From Bacillus sp. (in: firmicutes) (GTDB lineage: Bacteria; Bacillota; Bacilli; Bacillales; Salisediminibacteriaceae), in contig JAJOJL010000050.1 of NCBI GenBank assembly GCA_021208645.1, positions 1 to 64,000 on the forward strand: a stretch of DNA of 64,000 bases, written 5' to 3'. This document shows, piece after piece, positions 42,076 to 53,144 of this stretch. The translations under genes and the position numbers were made by a program. The notes below the pieces were generated by a model, which saw nothing but the letters and a program-made list of their open reading frames with translations, was not told where the DNA came from and made no database searches. How positions within the stretch are numbered: position 1 is the stretch's first letter; every line of letters begins with the position of its first letter.

Positions 42076-43855
42076 TTATTTCGTAAGCTCCATAAATGTA
42101 TCCACATCTTCTTTCACGATATCAATCGCTTTTTGCCAGAACTCAGGCTGTGTTAAATCTACATCGAGATGCTTCTTCGCAAGTTCTTCTACTTCTAAGC
42201 GACCTGTGTCTCTAAGTAAATCAATATAGCGATCTTCGAATCCTTCTGCACCTTCTGCAGCTTTTGCGTAAATACCCATGCTGAACAAGTATCCGAACGT
42301 ATACGGGAAGTTATAGAAAGGCACACCTGTAATATGAAAATGTAGCTTAGAAGCCCAGAAACTCGGTGAATACTCACTGAGAGCTTCGCAATACGCTTCT
42401 TTCTGTGCATTAACCATCAGCTCGTTCAAGCGAGGTACACTTACGATCCCTTTCTTACGCTCTTCATAGAAACTCGTCTCAAACAAGAAGCGTGCATGGA
42501 TGTTCATGAAAAACGCGATAGCACGATTCAACTTGTCATCTAACAGTTGGATTTGTGCTTCCTTTGTTTTTGCCTGCTTAACCGTAGCATCAGCGATGAT
42601 CATTTCCGCGAACGTGGAAGCCGTTTCTGCCACGTTCATGGCATAACGCTGGGACATTTGCGGAAGGTCGTTCATAACATGCTGGTGGTAAGCGTGACCT
42701 AGCTCATGGGCAAGGGTTGCCACATTGGAAGCAGATCCGTCGTACGTCATGAAAATACGAGACTGTTCGCTAATCGGGAAACTAGTACAGAATCCACCTG
42801 GACGTTTGCCTGGGCGGTTTTCCGCTTCGATCCATTCTTTGTCAAAAGCCATTTGAGCAAAGTTTGCCATTTTCGGACTGACCGTGTTGAATTGCTCCAC
42901 GATCATATCTGCCGCGTCATCATAGCTCACTTCTTCCACCTTTTCAGATAGTGGTGCGCTTACGTCGTACATGGCCAGCTTATCGATCCCTAGAAGCTCT
43001 GCTTTTCTCTCCATATATTTTACAAAGTAATCTTTATTTTTTGTAATCGTATCCCACATGGCATCGAGGGTTTCCTTTTTCATGCGGTTGATTTGCAACG
43101 GCTCCTTCAACACTTCGTCCCAGCCTCGTGCTTCGTATGTCTGCAGACGGAATCCAGCTAAATGGTTGAGGGTGTTACCGAACAATTCAGCTTCTCCATC
43201 AAAGGCTTTTTCTATTTGTTGAAAAACATGTTGGCGGAAGTTACGATCGGAACTACTTAATTTGTTGGAGGCTTGTCCAACGGAATACCCTTTTGTTTCT
43301 CCGTTTTCTTCAATCTCCACCTTCATTCGCCCTACGATGGTGTTGTACAAGTTACCCCAAGCATGGTAACCGTCTACTCCTAATGCTTGAATTAGCTTTT
43401 CTTTGTCACCAGGAAGTTTATCCTTCGCATTTTCTCTGCGCTCATTTAAGTTAAAGGCTATTTCTTGCATATCATCTAATGCAATAAATTGGTGCCATTC
43501 TTGTTCAGAGAAGGACAATAATTTTTCATCGATTGAAGTTAAGATGGAAGCATAGACGGAATAAAGCTGCTGTGTTTTACCAGTCAGGAGTTTCGCTTCG
43601 TCATCACCCACGTCTTGCGCTGTTAAACACCCAATAAACGCTCCAACTTCCCTGACTTTTTTTTCCCACATCTTGCGCTCTGTTAATAAGTGCAGCCCAA
43701 GATTCAACTTTGTCATCTGCCGTATTCGCTTCATCCTGAAAATCTTTTAATTCCTGCTGCAATTCACTAATTGCCGCTTTTAAGGCTGGTGAATCACTAG
43801 ATCCCCCTTCAAAAATGGCATTTAAGTCCCATATTTGCTTATACTTTACTGTCAT
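42076..43855 (-). pseudogene. M3 family oligoendopeptidase (PepF-like), frameshift in an A8 tract near 43655
   Basis: 43604-43855 gives N-term ...ALINRAQDVGKK; 42076-43734 gives KKVREVGAFIGCLTAQDVGDD...TLAHELGHAYHQHVM. Confidence 0.9.
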
Positions 43856-44553
43856 GAAATTTCCCTCCTGGTTGATTGTTTTAAATTTTTTCCTAAAAGA
43901 CGTATTTGATCTGATTCATAAATGTGAACACCGCTGCTCTCTTCTTGGGCAACTGCACACATGACCTTGGCCAAATACTCTCCCTTTACGGGCTTATACT
44001 TTTCCAACGGTCCTGACAATAGAATCGATAGAGGTTTAGAAATAAATTCTGCTGCTTTTTCTCCAAAACGAAGTTCCTCCCGCTTCCCAACTAGAAGGGA
44101 TGGACGGAAGATATGTAAGGACCTTAATTTCAAAGTAACAAGGGCTTCCTCTAGCTTTCCTTTTACTTTGCTGTAAAAAAACAAGGAATCACGGTCTGCG
44201 CCAATGGAGGTAATGATAAGAAACTGCTTCACATTTGCTTCCTTTGCTAGCTTTGCTAGTTTTAAAGGAAACGTGTAATCCACTTTCATGAATTGCTTCT
44301 TGGATTTTGCCTTTTTCATGGTCGTGCCTAAACAGACATACACGTCGTCGACACCTGTGAATAGTTCTCCATGATCTTCTAGTTTGTCAAAATCAATCAC
44401 ATACTGTTTAACGACTGCTTCATCCACTGCTAGCTCCCGTCTGGTAATAATTATTACTTCCTTGTATTTTCCGCTTCGGATGAGCTCAACTAGGAGATTC
44501 TTTCCTATTAAACCTGTAGCTCCAGCAACCATTGCCCTTTTCAATGGATTCAC
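43852..44553 (-). CDS. NAD(P)H-binding SDR-like oxidoreductase
   Basis: RAMVAGATGLIGKNLLVELIRSGKYKEVIIITRR. Confidence 0.88.
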   Translation of the reverse strand: MNPLKRAMVAGATGLIGKNLLVELIRSGKYKEVIIITRRELAVDEAVVKQYVIDFDKLEDHGELFTGVDDVYVCLGTTMKKAKSKKQFMKVDYTFPLKLAKLAKEANVKQFLIITSIGADRDSLFFYSKVKGKLEEALVTLKLRSLHIFRPSLLVGKREELRFGEKAAEFISKPLSILLSGPLEKYKPVKGEYLAKVMCAVAQEESSGVHIYESDQIRLLGKNLKQSTRREIS

Positions 44554-44699
44554 CTCTAATAAACCGTAGTATATTCAATGTATCATGAATAGTTAGAAAA
44601 ATGAAAGTGATGACTATTTCGAGAGTCGAAAAAAATATTTCCAGCGGGTTTTATAGGGTTTCTGTTAGGTGATTCTTACAGTAAATATGCGCGATTTAT

Positions 44700-44880
44700 T
44701 CCTTTTTGACTCCCGCCTCGGACACGTCGGCGGTTTTTTCATGTTCCACTTGTCCGTTCCTACCTTCGCTACGGACACGTGGGCCGTTTTTCAGGCTCCA
44801 CTTGTCCGTTCCTACCTTCGCTACAGACACGTCAGCTCTTTTTTATGCTCCACCTGTCCGTTCCACACCTGTCGCACCTA
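44700..44880. repeat. 52-53-bp tandem array with GGACACGTGG...CCACTTGTCC hairpins
   Basis: gacacgt at 44721, 44774, 44826 (53, 52); arms reverse complementary, ~17-bp linker gttcctaccttcgctac. Confidence 0.9.
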
Positions 44881-44964
44881 CCCAAAAGAAGCAAACCATA
44901 TTGGGGTTTTCACATAATTGCTACTCGGTTGACTAAAGAAGGCAAAAACATCCCTTCTGAGTTA

Positions 44965-45850
44965 TCATCTATAGTACTTATACAGCGCTTGGGTTCCGGA
45001 GTTTTCTTCTCCTTGTTCCGCAAGTAGTTCATATAGTTGCTTGGCAACCGTTAATCCTGGCGTTTTCAGATCCATTTCTTCAGCCGATTCTAAGGCAATT
45101 TTCATATCCTTTATAAAATGTTTTATATAGAAGCCAGGTGCAAAATCACCGTCAATCATACGCGGGGCAAGCTTACTTAAGGAAAAGCTTCCTGCAGCGC
45201 CAGTTTCAATGGTAGCCAAAACCTTTTTCTGATCCAGACCTGCTTTTTTCGCGTAAGCCATCGCTTCACAAACACCCATCATTGTACTGGCAATGGCAAT
45301 TTGGTTGGCCATCTTCGTGTATTGACCAGATCCTGCAGGGCCTTGCAGCTGAATGTTTTCTCCCATCAACGAGAATACAGGTACCATTGCTTCGAAGGCT
45401 TCCTCTTCGCCGCCAACCATAATGGCAAGCTTGGCATCCCGAGCACCAATATCTCCTCCTGATACAGGAGCATCCAACGCGAAAATACCTTTTTTCTTTG
45501 CTTCATCACTGATTTTTTTTCGCCAAAACAGGCTTGGAGGTTGTCATATCTATGACATAGGAACCAGGCCGGGCATGATGCAAGATTCCGTTTACTCCCA
45601 GATAAACCTCTTCCACATCTGCAGGGTAACCTACAATTGTAATAATTACGTCTGATTTCTCTGCAAGCTCAGGAATGGTGTCACACCAATTAGCCCCCTT
45701 CTCTAAAAGGTCTGCCGCCTTCGCCTTCGTACGGTTGTACACGTTCAGTTCATGTCCACCCTTCATGAGATGACCAGCCATACTTTTCCCCATTACTCCT
45801 GTTCCGATAAAACCTATTATCTTTTCTCTCCCATTGTTTCTCCTCCTCAT
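44965..45850 (-). pseudogene. NAD(P)-dependent 3-hydroxyisobutyrate dehydrogenase family protein, frameshift in a long A tract at ~45520
   Basis: IIGFIGTGVMGKSMAGHLMKGGHELNVYNRT (45506-45850) continues as LDAPVSGGDIGARDAKLAIMVGG (44965-45477). Confidence 0.9.
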
Positions 45851-45894
45851 AAAGTATTTAAAAATTGTTTATAGTGAGTGTTCTAATAGTATGC

Positions 45895-46027
45895 TAGCAA
45901 CGGCTTCGCTCGTCGCTCGCTGACAGGAGAAACCCACTCCTGTCCACCCTTAAAAGATTGCAACGGCTTCGCTCATTGCTTCGAGTCTGTTAAAAAAGGC
46001 AAAGAACGACTTTTTTTCAACTGACTC
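45895..46027 (-). repeat. Dispersed double-hairpin element, copy B (also acts as terminator-like stem for the downstream-ending AKR gene)
   Basis: Minus strand: GAGTCaGTTgAAAAAAAG.../CTTTTTTTAACAGACTC; gcaatgagcgaagccgttgcaatctttt; GACAGGAG-tgggttt-CTCCTGTC; gacgagcgaagccgttgc. Confidence 0.75.
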
Positions 46028-46849
46028 TTACACAAAAGTATCTGGATCTGGTCCTGTTCGGTGATTTTCATTTAAGCTGGAGATTCTCGCCATATCAGCT
46101 TCGGAAAGTTCAAAGTCATAAATGTCCATATTAGCTTCAATTCGCGCTGGCGTTATTGACTTTGGGATGGTTACCACATCGTTTTGCAAATCCCAGCGCA
46201 GGATGATTTGTGCAGGAGTTTTCCCGTATTTTTCACTAAGCTCAACGAGGATTGGATTGTCAAAAACTCGTCCCCGCACTAACGGTGCCCACGCTTCCAA
46301 TTGAATCCCTTTCGCCTTGCAGTAAGTATGTAACTCTTCTTGGGTAAGGAGGGGGTGATATTCCACTTGATTGACGGCAGGAACTACCTTGGCATCCTTT
46401 AACAATTCTTCTAAGTGATGAATTTGAAAGTTACTGACACCAATGGCACGCACCTTGCCCTGGGCATACAACTCCTCCAATGCACGCCACGTCTCTTTGA
46501 ATTTCCCTGTCACAGGCCAATGAATCAGATACAAGTCGATAATATCTAACCCTAGTTTCCCCCTACTTTCTTCAAATGCCTTTAACGTTTCTTCATAACC
46601 TTGTTGATCATTCCAAACCTTAGTGGTTACAAAAATCTCTTCCCGTGGTATACCAGATTCACGGATTCCTTCTCCCACGCCTACTTCATTTTCATAGAAA
46701 GAAGCTGTGTCAATACTGCGATAACCTGCCTGCAACGCAGTCACCACCGCACTTTTCACTTCGCCCCCCTCTTTTACCTTATATACGCCAAGCCCTAGCC
46801 ATGGCATTTTTACACCATTATTTAATGTTATTGTAGATTGAATATTCAT
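46028..46849 (-). CDS. Aldo/keto reductase
   Basis: MPWLGLGVYKVKEGGEV, GYRSIDTASFYENE, LDIIDLYLIHWPV, IGVSNFQIHHLEEL. Confidence 0.95.
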   Translation of the reverse strand: MNIQSTITLNNGVKMPWLGLGVYKVKEGGEVKSAVVTALQAGYRSIDTASFYENEVGVGEGIRESGIPREEIFVTTKVWNDQQGYEETLKAFEESRGKLGLDIIDLYLIHWPVTGKFKETWRALEELYAQGKVRAIGVSNFQIHHLEELLKDAKVVPAVNQVEYHPLLTQEELHTYCKAKGIQLEAWAPLVRGRVFDNPILVELSEKYGKTPAQIILRWDLQNDVVTIPKSITPARIEANMDIYDFELSEADMARISSLNENHRTGPDPDTFV

Positions 46850-46870
46850 CAGTTAATTCCCTCACTCTTT

Positions 46871-47564
46871 TCAATTTTCATTTTCCGCTTCTACAGGAAG
46901 TTCCCAGTTTATTGGTCCCACCCCTTTGCTCATTAAAAATTCATTAGCACTAGAAAATGGCTTACTTCCGAAGAATCCATGCCTTGCTGAAAAGGGGCTT
47001 GGGTGAGGAGATATAATTACATGATGAGCATGATTCGTAATCAGTTCCTTCTTTCCTTCCGCATTCTTGCCCCATAAAATAAACACGATAGGTTGTTGGC
47101 GTCGATCCAAGGCACCTATCACTTCATTCGTAAATTCCTCCCAGCCTTTCCCTTTGTGGGAGTTAGGTTCATGGGCTTGTACCGTTAAAACCGTATTGAG
47201 GAGAAGGACCCCTTCGTCAGCCCACGCTTGTAAATTGCCATGACGGGGAATAGGGTGTCCTAAATCATCATGAAGCTCTTTATAAATATTTTTTAACGAA
47301 GGTGGAATTTTCACGCCCGGCTTTACGGAAAAGCTGAGTCCATGGGCCTGCCCAGGACCATGGTAAGGATCCTGCCCTAATATAACCGCCTTCGTATTAC
47401 GGTAGGGTGTACTATGAAATGCGTTGAATACTTGTGAACTCGGTGGAAGGATAACTTTTTCTCCACCCTCGTATTGTTCCTGCAAAAAAACCTTGCAGCT
47501 TTTTAAAATAAGGTTTTTCAAACTCAAGTTTCAGTTCTTCTGCCCAGTCATTGGTTAAAAACAA
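46871..47564 (-). pseudogene. ung: Uracil-DNA glycosylase, frameshift in a T7 tract near the N-terminus
   Basis: [21 protein letters not shown]-term [23 protein letters not shown] in another frame joins [16 protein letters not shown] if T7->T6. Confidence 0.92.
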
Positions 47565-47608
47565 GATTATCTCCTCACTTACATTCATTAGCGTATCGCT
47601 GAACCTGC

Positions 47609-48298
47609 TTAACTATGCTCCTTGTTTCTTTCTCTATCAATGTGCTTCATTCCTTCCCGAACACTTAAGGTGGACAACTTTTCTTTATGTATAAATTCCT
47701 CTACGGCAGTGGGATCTGTTTTAGAATATTCCCTTAATGCCCAGCCAATTGCTTTTCGAATAAAGAAATCTTCGTCTTCCTTGTTGATGTGGATGAGGTG
47801 AAACAATAAGTCTACGTCTGTTTTTTGTTTGTATTTTAGTTGAAATAATATGACCGTTCGCCTCAGCCACAGATTATCGTGACTCTTCCACCTTGGTATA
47901 TATGTATCTATTAGTTGCGGTTCCCAAAAGAACAACTCCCCTACAATATTGGATGCGAGAGTGTCCACCGTATCCCACCATGATTTTGTAGTAATAAGCT
48001 CCGTAAGCCAAGGCGTATGCTCAGGAAGAAGCCAACGGGGGCGACGCATAATAATTCCCAGTACAGCATATTGATATTCCCGTTCAGGCAACGACCATAC
48101 TTCTTGTAAAAAATCTTGCGGTAAACGCTCCTCGGAGAGTAAGTTGGTCTCTAGGTAAAACTGTTTAAGGAGTCTTTTTCTTTCGGGAGTTTTAATACCT
48201 AAGAAAGGAAAATGATTTTTCATATAGGCTACCATTGGAATGGCATTATCTTCATTTCGTTGGCTTTCGAATAATTTTTGCAACGCCTCTACGTACAT
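47609..48298 (-). CDS. DNA alkylation repair protein (AlkD-like HEAT repeat)
   Basis: MKNHFPFLGIKTPERKRLLKQF; SWWDTVDTLASNIVG; AIGWALREYSKTDP. Confidence 0.92.
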   Translation of the reverse strand: MYVEALQKLFESQRNEDNAIPMVAYMKNHFPFLGIKTPERKRLLKQFYLETNLLSEERLPQDFLQEVWSLPEREYQYAVLGIIMRRPRWLLPEHTPWLTELITTKSWWDTVDTLASNIVGELFFWEPQLIDTYIPRWKSHDNLWLRRTVILFQLKYKQKTDVDLLFHLIHINKEDEDFFIRKAIGWALREYSKTDPTAVEEFIHKEKLSTLSVREGMKHIDRERNKEHS

Positions 48299-48513
48299 TT
48301 GAACTCCCCCCTGTCCTTTATTTAACTCTATTTTAATGAATCTAGTTGATCTCGTCCATTAAGGCCCCATGACCTGATCAGCAATCTCTTCTGTTGTAGT
48401 TTGCTGATAAACTGCTAAAATAAGATACATAAGGGAAGTATCAGCTCCGCACACATAACCGATTTAATCTATCGGAATACAATACAAAAAATCTATTACT
48501 GAGGTGAATTACC

Positions 48514-49458
48514 ATGAAAAAAGCATATATTATTCATGAAAATGCTGAATGGACAAAGCCACTGATCGAAGCTTTAAGGGAAGAAAATGTTCCTTTTGAA
48601 GACTGGCATCTAGACGAAGGGGTGGTTCCACTAGATGAAGCTCCTCCAGAAGGTGTCTTCTATAATCGTATGAGCGCTTCCTCCCATACGAGGGGACATC
48701 GATTTGCACCAGAATTAACCCATGCCGTTCTTACTTGGCTTGAGGGCAATGGACGCAAAGTTTTTAACGGAAGAAACGCCCTTCAATTGGAGCTAAGTAA
48801 AGTCGCCCAATACGAAGCATTAAAGCGCTACGGCGTTTTGGTTCCAAAAACGACTGCTGCCGTAGGAACGAATGCCCTTCTTACTGCTGCAGAAAGCTTC
48901 CCGGCACCTTTTATTACAAAACATAACCGTGCAGGAAAAGGGCTAGGTGTCCATAAATTTGATTCTGCAGATGCTTTGAAGGCTTGGATGGAAAGTGGGC
49001 AGTTAGAGCCATCTGTAGATGGAATCATGCTGCTTCAAGAATATATTTCTGCACCTACGCAAACCATCACCCGCTGTGAGTTTGTTGCCGGTAAATTTAT
49101 GTATGCCGTTCGTGTGGATACATCGGAAGGGTTTGAACTTTGCCCTGCAGAAGCTTGTGCAATCGGTGAACAGTTCTGTCCAACAGATGGTTCCGAGCCT
49201 CAAGCACCAAAGGCCAAGTTTGAAATTATTGAAGACTATCAAAGTCCGTTAATTGAAAAATACGAGCGTTTTCTTCAAGGTGAGGGAATATATTTTGCTG
49301 GAATTGAAAATATTACCGATGCAGACGGCAACGTTTATACGTATGATGTGAATACGAATACGAATTACAATCCCCAGGCGGAGGAAAAGGCAGGAATCTT
49401 CGGCATGAAGGAAGTTGCACGAGCCTTAAAGCAAGAACTGGAGAAGCTCAATAAATAA
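48514..49458 (+). CDS. ATP-grasp domain protein (RimK-like)
   Basis: AAESFPAPFITKHNRAGKGLGVHKF, LLQEYISAPTQTITRCEFVAGKFMYAVRV, YTYDVNTNTNYN. Confidence 0.85.
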   Translation: MKKAYIIHENAEWTKPLIEALREENVPFEDWHLDEGVVPLDEAPPEGVFYNRMSASSHTRGHRFAPELTHAVLTWLEGNGRKVFNGRNALQLELSKVAQYEALKRYGVLVPKTTAAVGTNALLTAAESFPAPFITKHNRAGKGLGVHKFDSADALKAWMESGQLEPSVDGIMLLQEYISAPTQTITRCEFVAGKFMYAVRVDTSEGFELCPAEACAIGEQFCPTDGSEPQAPKAKFEIIEDYQSPLIEKYERFLQGEGIYFAGIENITDADGNVYTYDVNTNTNYNPQAEEKAGIFGMKEVARALKQELEKLNK

Positions 49459-49746
49459 TACCCTATGGATCTTATGAAATGGCTCTGGTTGAAGCGTTGC
49501 CCGCGGCTTGCGAGTTCCTGTAGTATAAATCAACAACAAAGAATTACAGAGATTATGAAATAATACCTCAAGGTGCATGATAAAGGACATTTAATTTTAT
49601 TTTTAGTATGATAACAGTAATATCCCTGTCTGGCCAACAATCGACATCACTGAAAAAAGACTTATGTTGGCCAATGGAGAGACGCTAAAATTGATTGAAA
49701 CTGCTGAAAAGTGAACCTCAGTAGTTACGCTTCAGGAGGGAATAAA

Positions 49747-50097
49747 GTGAAACCGATCGACCCGCAAAAGGTCCACGAATGCTTAAAAAACCTGGCTGGA
49801 AAGAAATTATATGTTCATTTAGAAACAACTAACGGAGCATATGCCTCCCATAAGGATCAATCCTTTTTTCAGTCAGGTGCTTTTATAAGAAATGCAGAAC
49901 TAACTTTTTTACATGGAAAAATTAAAGGTAATGGTCCGTACAGAATTGGTTTAGAAACGAATATAGGCTGGCTGTACGCAGAAGGGTTAACAGAATGGGT
50001 AATAACAGACCAAGAACAAGTGCTATTTGCCGGTCATGACAATGAAGGAAAGCTTGCCATTGCTCTTCATTTAAGCGAGACTCCGTTTTCAAAATAA
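49747..50097 (+). CDS. YojF family protein (DUF1806)
   Basis: GTG start after AGGAGGG; lies directly upstream of bshB2 as in yojF-yojG. Confidence 0.85.
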   Translation: MKPIDPQKVHECLKNLAGKKLYVHLETTNGAYASHKDQSFFQSGAFIRNAELTFLHGKIKGNGPYRIGLETNIGWLYAEGLTEWVITDQEQVLFAGHDNEGKLAIALHLSETPFSK

Positions 50098-50205
50098 TGC
50101 TAAAGGAAATGGATGTGGTAGCTCTAAGACTTGCAAAAAGGTGCTTTTCCCATTTTCACAACTCTCCATTACCTAGTAAACCACAGTACTAAAGGAAGTG
50201 AACTG

Positions 50206-50871
50206 ATGGAACGACATGTGTTAGTAGTATTTCCCCATCCAGATGATGAAGCTTTTGGTGTAGCAGGGACCATCCTGTCTCACACGGAAGCAGGGACTCC
50301 CGTTACGTATATTTGCCTTACTTTAGGAGAAATGGGACGAAACATGGGTAGGCCCCTAATTGCCAACAGAGAAACATTGCCTGTAGTAAGAAAACAAGAG
50401 CTCATGGATGCCTGTAAGTTACTCGGGGTTACGGATTTGCGAATGTTTGGAATGAGAGATAAAACCGTTGAATTTGCGGATCAGGAATTGCTCATTAACC
50501 GTTTGCTGGAAGTGATGAAAGAAAGCAAGCCATCATTGGTTATTACCTTTTACCCAGGCTACGCCGTTCACCCTGACCACAATGCAACAGGAGCAGCGGT
50601 CATTCAGGCGGTCCAGCGCTTGCCGAAGGAAGTACGACCTGTTGTCCATGCTATCGCTTTCTCACAAGGGGCAGAAGATACGATTGGTCCTCCGGACGTC
50701 GTAAATTCCATAGATGCCTTCCTAGACAGAAAAATCCAAGTTATTGAAGCCCATCAATCGCAGACATCAGATTTTATTGAAGACTTAAAAGAGGCTGTCA
50801 AAAATAAGGATAAAGCAGCTATGACTCGGTTTTCTAAGGAAAGATTTTGGACGTATCCATTAGACAGTTAA
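50206..50871 (+). CDS. bshB2: Bacillithiol biosynthesis deacetylase BshB2 (PIG-L/LmbE family)
   Basis: VVFPHPDDEAFGVAGTI and FYPGYAVHPDHNATGAAVI metal-binding motifs. Confidence 0.92.
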   Translation: MERHVLVVFPHPDDEAFGVAGTILSHTEAGTPVTYICLTLGEMGRNMGRPLIANRETLPVVRKQELMDACKLLGVTDLRMFGMRDKTVEFADQELLINRLLEVMKESKPSLVITFYPGYAVHPDHNATGAAVIQAVQRLPKEVRPVVHAIAFSQGAEDTIGPPDVVNSIDAFLDRKIQVIEAHQSQTSDFIEDLKEAVKNKDKAAMTRFSKERFWTYPLDS

Positions 50872-50882
50872 AAGGAATATAG

Positions 50883-50920
50883 AAGCGAGCAAGAGTTTTA
50901 ACAACTTTGCTCGCTTTTTT
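50883..50920 (+). terminator. Terminator after bshB2
   Basis: aagcgagcaaga...ctttgctcgctttttt. Confidence 0.8.
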
Positions 50921-50985
50921 TACTCCTTCTTTGGAAGAACTAGCATTTCCACAACTATCCTTCCCTTTACATTTTAGGGTTAACC

Positions 50986-51492
50986 TTAATTTTCAAGTTT
51001 CTCGTACTTATACGGCAAGGGTTTGCCTAAGTTGGATTGAAGAGCCTCTAACACTTTTTTTGAAGAAAGTACTTGAAAGGAGAAGGTGCGGTATTGGTTG
51101 GGAAACTTTGTTGTTATCTCCAACTGAAGATTTTCCATCTCATATCGAACAATTTGCTCCGTTTCAATAACTGTTTTAATTTTGCGGAAAACTGGAACAA
51201 ACAACAGAAACCTTTCAGTGATTACAAGAAATCCCCTTCTCTCCATTCGGAGTCTGACTGCATCTGTAATGATGATAGGATCCTCCTTCACCATCGCCCT
51301 CACTTTTTGCTTTACAATAAATCTTGCACCTAAATCCACTCCAAAAGTAAGGATAAATGCAATAAAGATACTAAACAGAGCAAAGGTCCAGCCATATTGC
51401 CAAAAGAGAATTCCACCTCCGACACCAAACAGGAGCCAACTAACAATATAACGAAAATATTTGTCTGTAACGGGCTTAGCTCTTACATTCAC
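50986..51492 (-). CDS. Hypothetical membrane protein
   Basis: 168 aa, two N-terminal TM segments; SD aggaggtg upstream. Confidence 0.65.
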   Translation of the reverse strand: MNVRAKPVTDKYFRYIVSWLLFGVGGGILFWQYGWTFALFSIFIAFILTFGVDLGARFIVKQKVRAMVKEDPIIITDAVRLRMERRGFLVITERFLLFVPVFRKIKTVIETEQIVRYEMENLQLEITTKFPNQYRTFSFQVLSSKKVLEALQSNLGKPLPYKYEKLEN

Positions 51493-51830
51493 TTCAACAC
51501 CTCCTTTTGTAAGAATATTTAGTAATTTAATATACCATAATATATGAGTATAGAAATAGTTTTTTCAGTTTTTTGAGGGTTCCCCTAATATAGACGAATT
51601 ACTTCGTGATTCAACAGCTATAATCGATTTTTCTGACAAAAATATGTCGTTAAAATTATGATAGGAAGAATTTTTACCTAATTACCCTTTTAGTGAAAAC
51701 CCTTTTGGAAAAAAATAGTTTCAGTTAGTTTAAAGGTAATTGTGAAACTGTTACAATGGTTGGTAGCGATAATAAAGCAATGAATCCATTGATGTAGGAG
51801 TGGATAGTTGCTAAAAAAAGTAAAGGGAGA

Positions 51831-53069
51831 ATGTACATGAAACAGTTTGATGAGAAGTTAGAAAAATATGCAGAGCTTGCTGTGAAAATTGGTGTCAATA
51901 TTCAAAAGGGGCAGACGTTGGTGGTTAACGCACCTATCTCCTCTGCTGATTTCGTTCGGCTAGTTGCTAAGAAAGCTTATGAAGCTGGTGCGAAAAATGT
52001 GCATGTGGAGTGGAACGACGATGACCTGACACGACTAAAGTATGACATGGCTCCATTCGAAGCCTTTACGGAAGCACCAGTCTGGAAGGCAAAAGGATAT
52101 GAAGAAATGGCAGAAAACGGCGCAGCCTTCATGACAATTAAATCCACAGATCCAGAACTTTTAAAAGGTGTAGATCCTGAGAAAATTGCAGCAGCAAACA
52201 AAGCTGCTGGACAAGCGATGGATACATTTAGAAGTTACATACAATCAGATAAAATTAGTTGGCTTGTCATTTCTACCCCTTCCAAATCGTGGGCGGCAAA
52301 GGTTTTCCCTGATGCACCAGAAGAAGAACAAGAAGCAAAGCTTTGGGAAGCCATGTTTGAAGCTACAAGGGTGAACATGGAGGATCCTGTTGGAGCTTGG
52401 AAAGAGCATGATGAGAACTTAAGAAATAAAGCAGCCTTCCTGACAGAGAAGCAATACAAGCAGTTATCATTTACTGCTCCTGGCACAGATTTAAAAATCG
52501 ATCTCCCTACTGGACATATTTGGCTTGGTGGTGGTGGACCTAGTCAAGATGGCGTTCACTTTGTTGCAAACATGCCGACGGAAGAAGTGTTTACTGCACC
52601 TGCCAAGGATGGAGTTAACGGCACGGTACGAAATACAAAACCATTAAATTATGGTGGAAATACGATTGACGGCTTCTCATTAACATTCGAGAATGGCAAA
52701 GTGGTTGATTTTTCTGCGGAGGTTGGCGCAGATACGTTGAAACATTTGTTAGATACTGATGAAGGTGCACGTCGTCTTGGCGAAGTTGCCCTTGTTCCAC
52801 ATAGTTCACCAATTTCCCAATCGGGTATCTTGTTTTATAACACATTATACGACGAGAATGCCTCCAACCATATTGCCTTAGGTAGTGCCTATTCCACTTG
52901 CTTAAAAGACGGGGCAAAGATGTCGAAGGATGAGCTTGCTGCTCATGGGTTAAATACAAGTATTACACACGTGGATTTCATGATTGGATCTGCTGAAATG
53001 AACATTGACGGTGTTAAGGAAGACGGTACTACAGAAGCCATTTTCCGTAACGGAGAGTGGGCTGTTTAA
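51831..53069 (+). CDS. M29 family aminopeptidase
   Basis: NMPTEEVFTAPAKDGVNGTVRNTKPLNYGG; HIALGSAYSTCLKDG; HVDFMIGSAEMNIDG. Confidence 0.95.
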   Translation: MYMKQFDEKLEKYAELAVKIGVNIQKGQTLVVNAPISSADFVRLVAKKAYEAGAKNVHVEWNDDDLTRLKYDMAPFEAFTEAPVWKAKGYEEMAENGAAFMTIKSTDPELLKGVDPEKIAAANKAAGQAMDTFRSYIQSDKISWLVISTPSKSWAAKVFPDAPEEEQEAKLWEAMFEATRVNMEDPVGAWKEHDENLRNKAAFLTEKQYKQLSFTAPGTDLKIDLPTGHIWLGGGGPSQDGVHFVANMPTEEVFTAPAKDGVNGTVRNTKPLNYGGNTIDGFSLTFENGKVVDFSAEVGADTLKHLLDTDEGARRLGEVALVPHSSPISQSGILFYNTLYDENASNHIALGSAYSTCLKDGAKMSKDELAAHGLNTSITHVDFMIGSAEMNIDGVKEDGTTEAIFRNGEWAV

Positions 53070-53086
53070 TTGAATGAGTGGTATGA

Positions 53087-53122
53087 GGTGTCTAAAGGGG
53101 AAACTCTTTAGGCATCTTTTTT
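53087..53122 (+). terminator. Terminator after the M29 aminopeptidase
   Basis: ggtgtctaaaggggaaactctttaggcatctttttt (includes G-T wobble pairs). Confidence 0.65.
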
Positions 53123-53144
53123 GGTTTGGTATGGGAAAATTTAG

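Noticed and set aside
44669-45027. Overlapping ORFs with repeated FCSTCPFLPSLRTR peptides
   Set aside because: Products of the 52-53-bp hairpin array; three frames give similar peptides because of the repeat.
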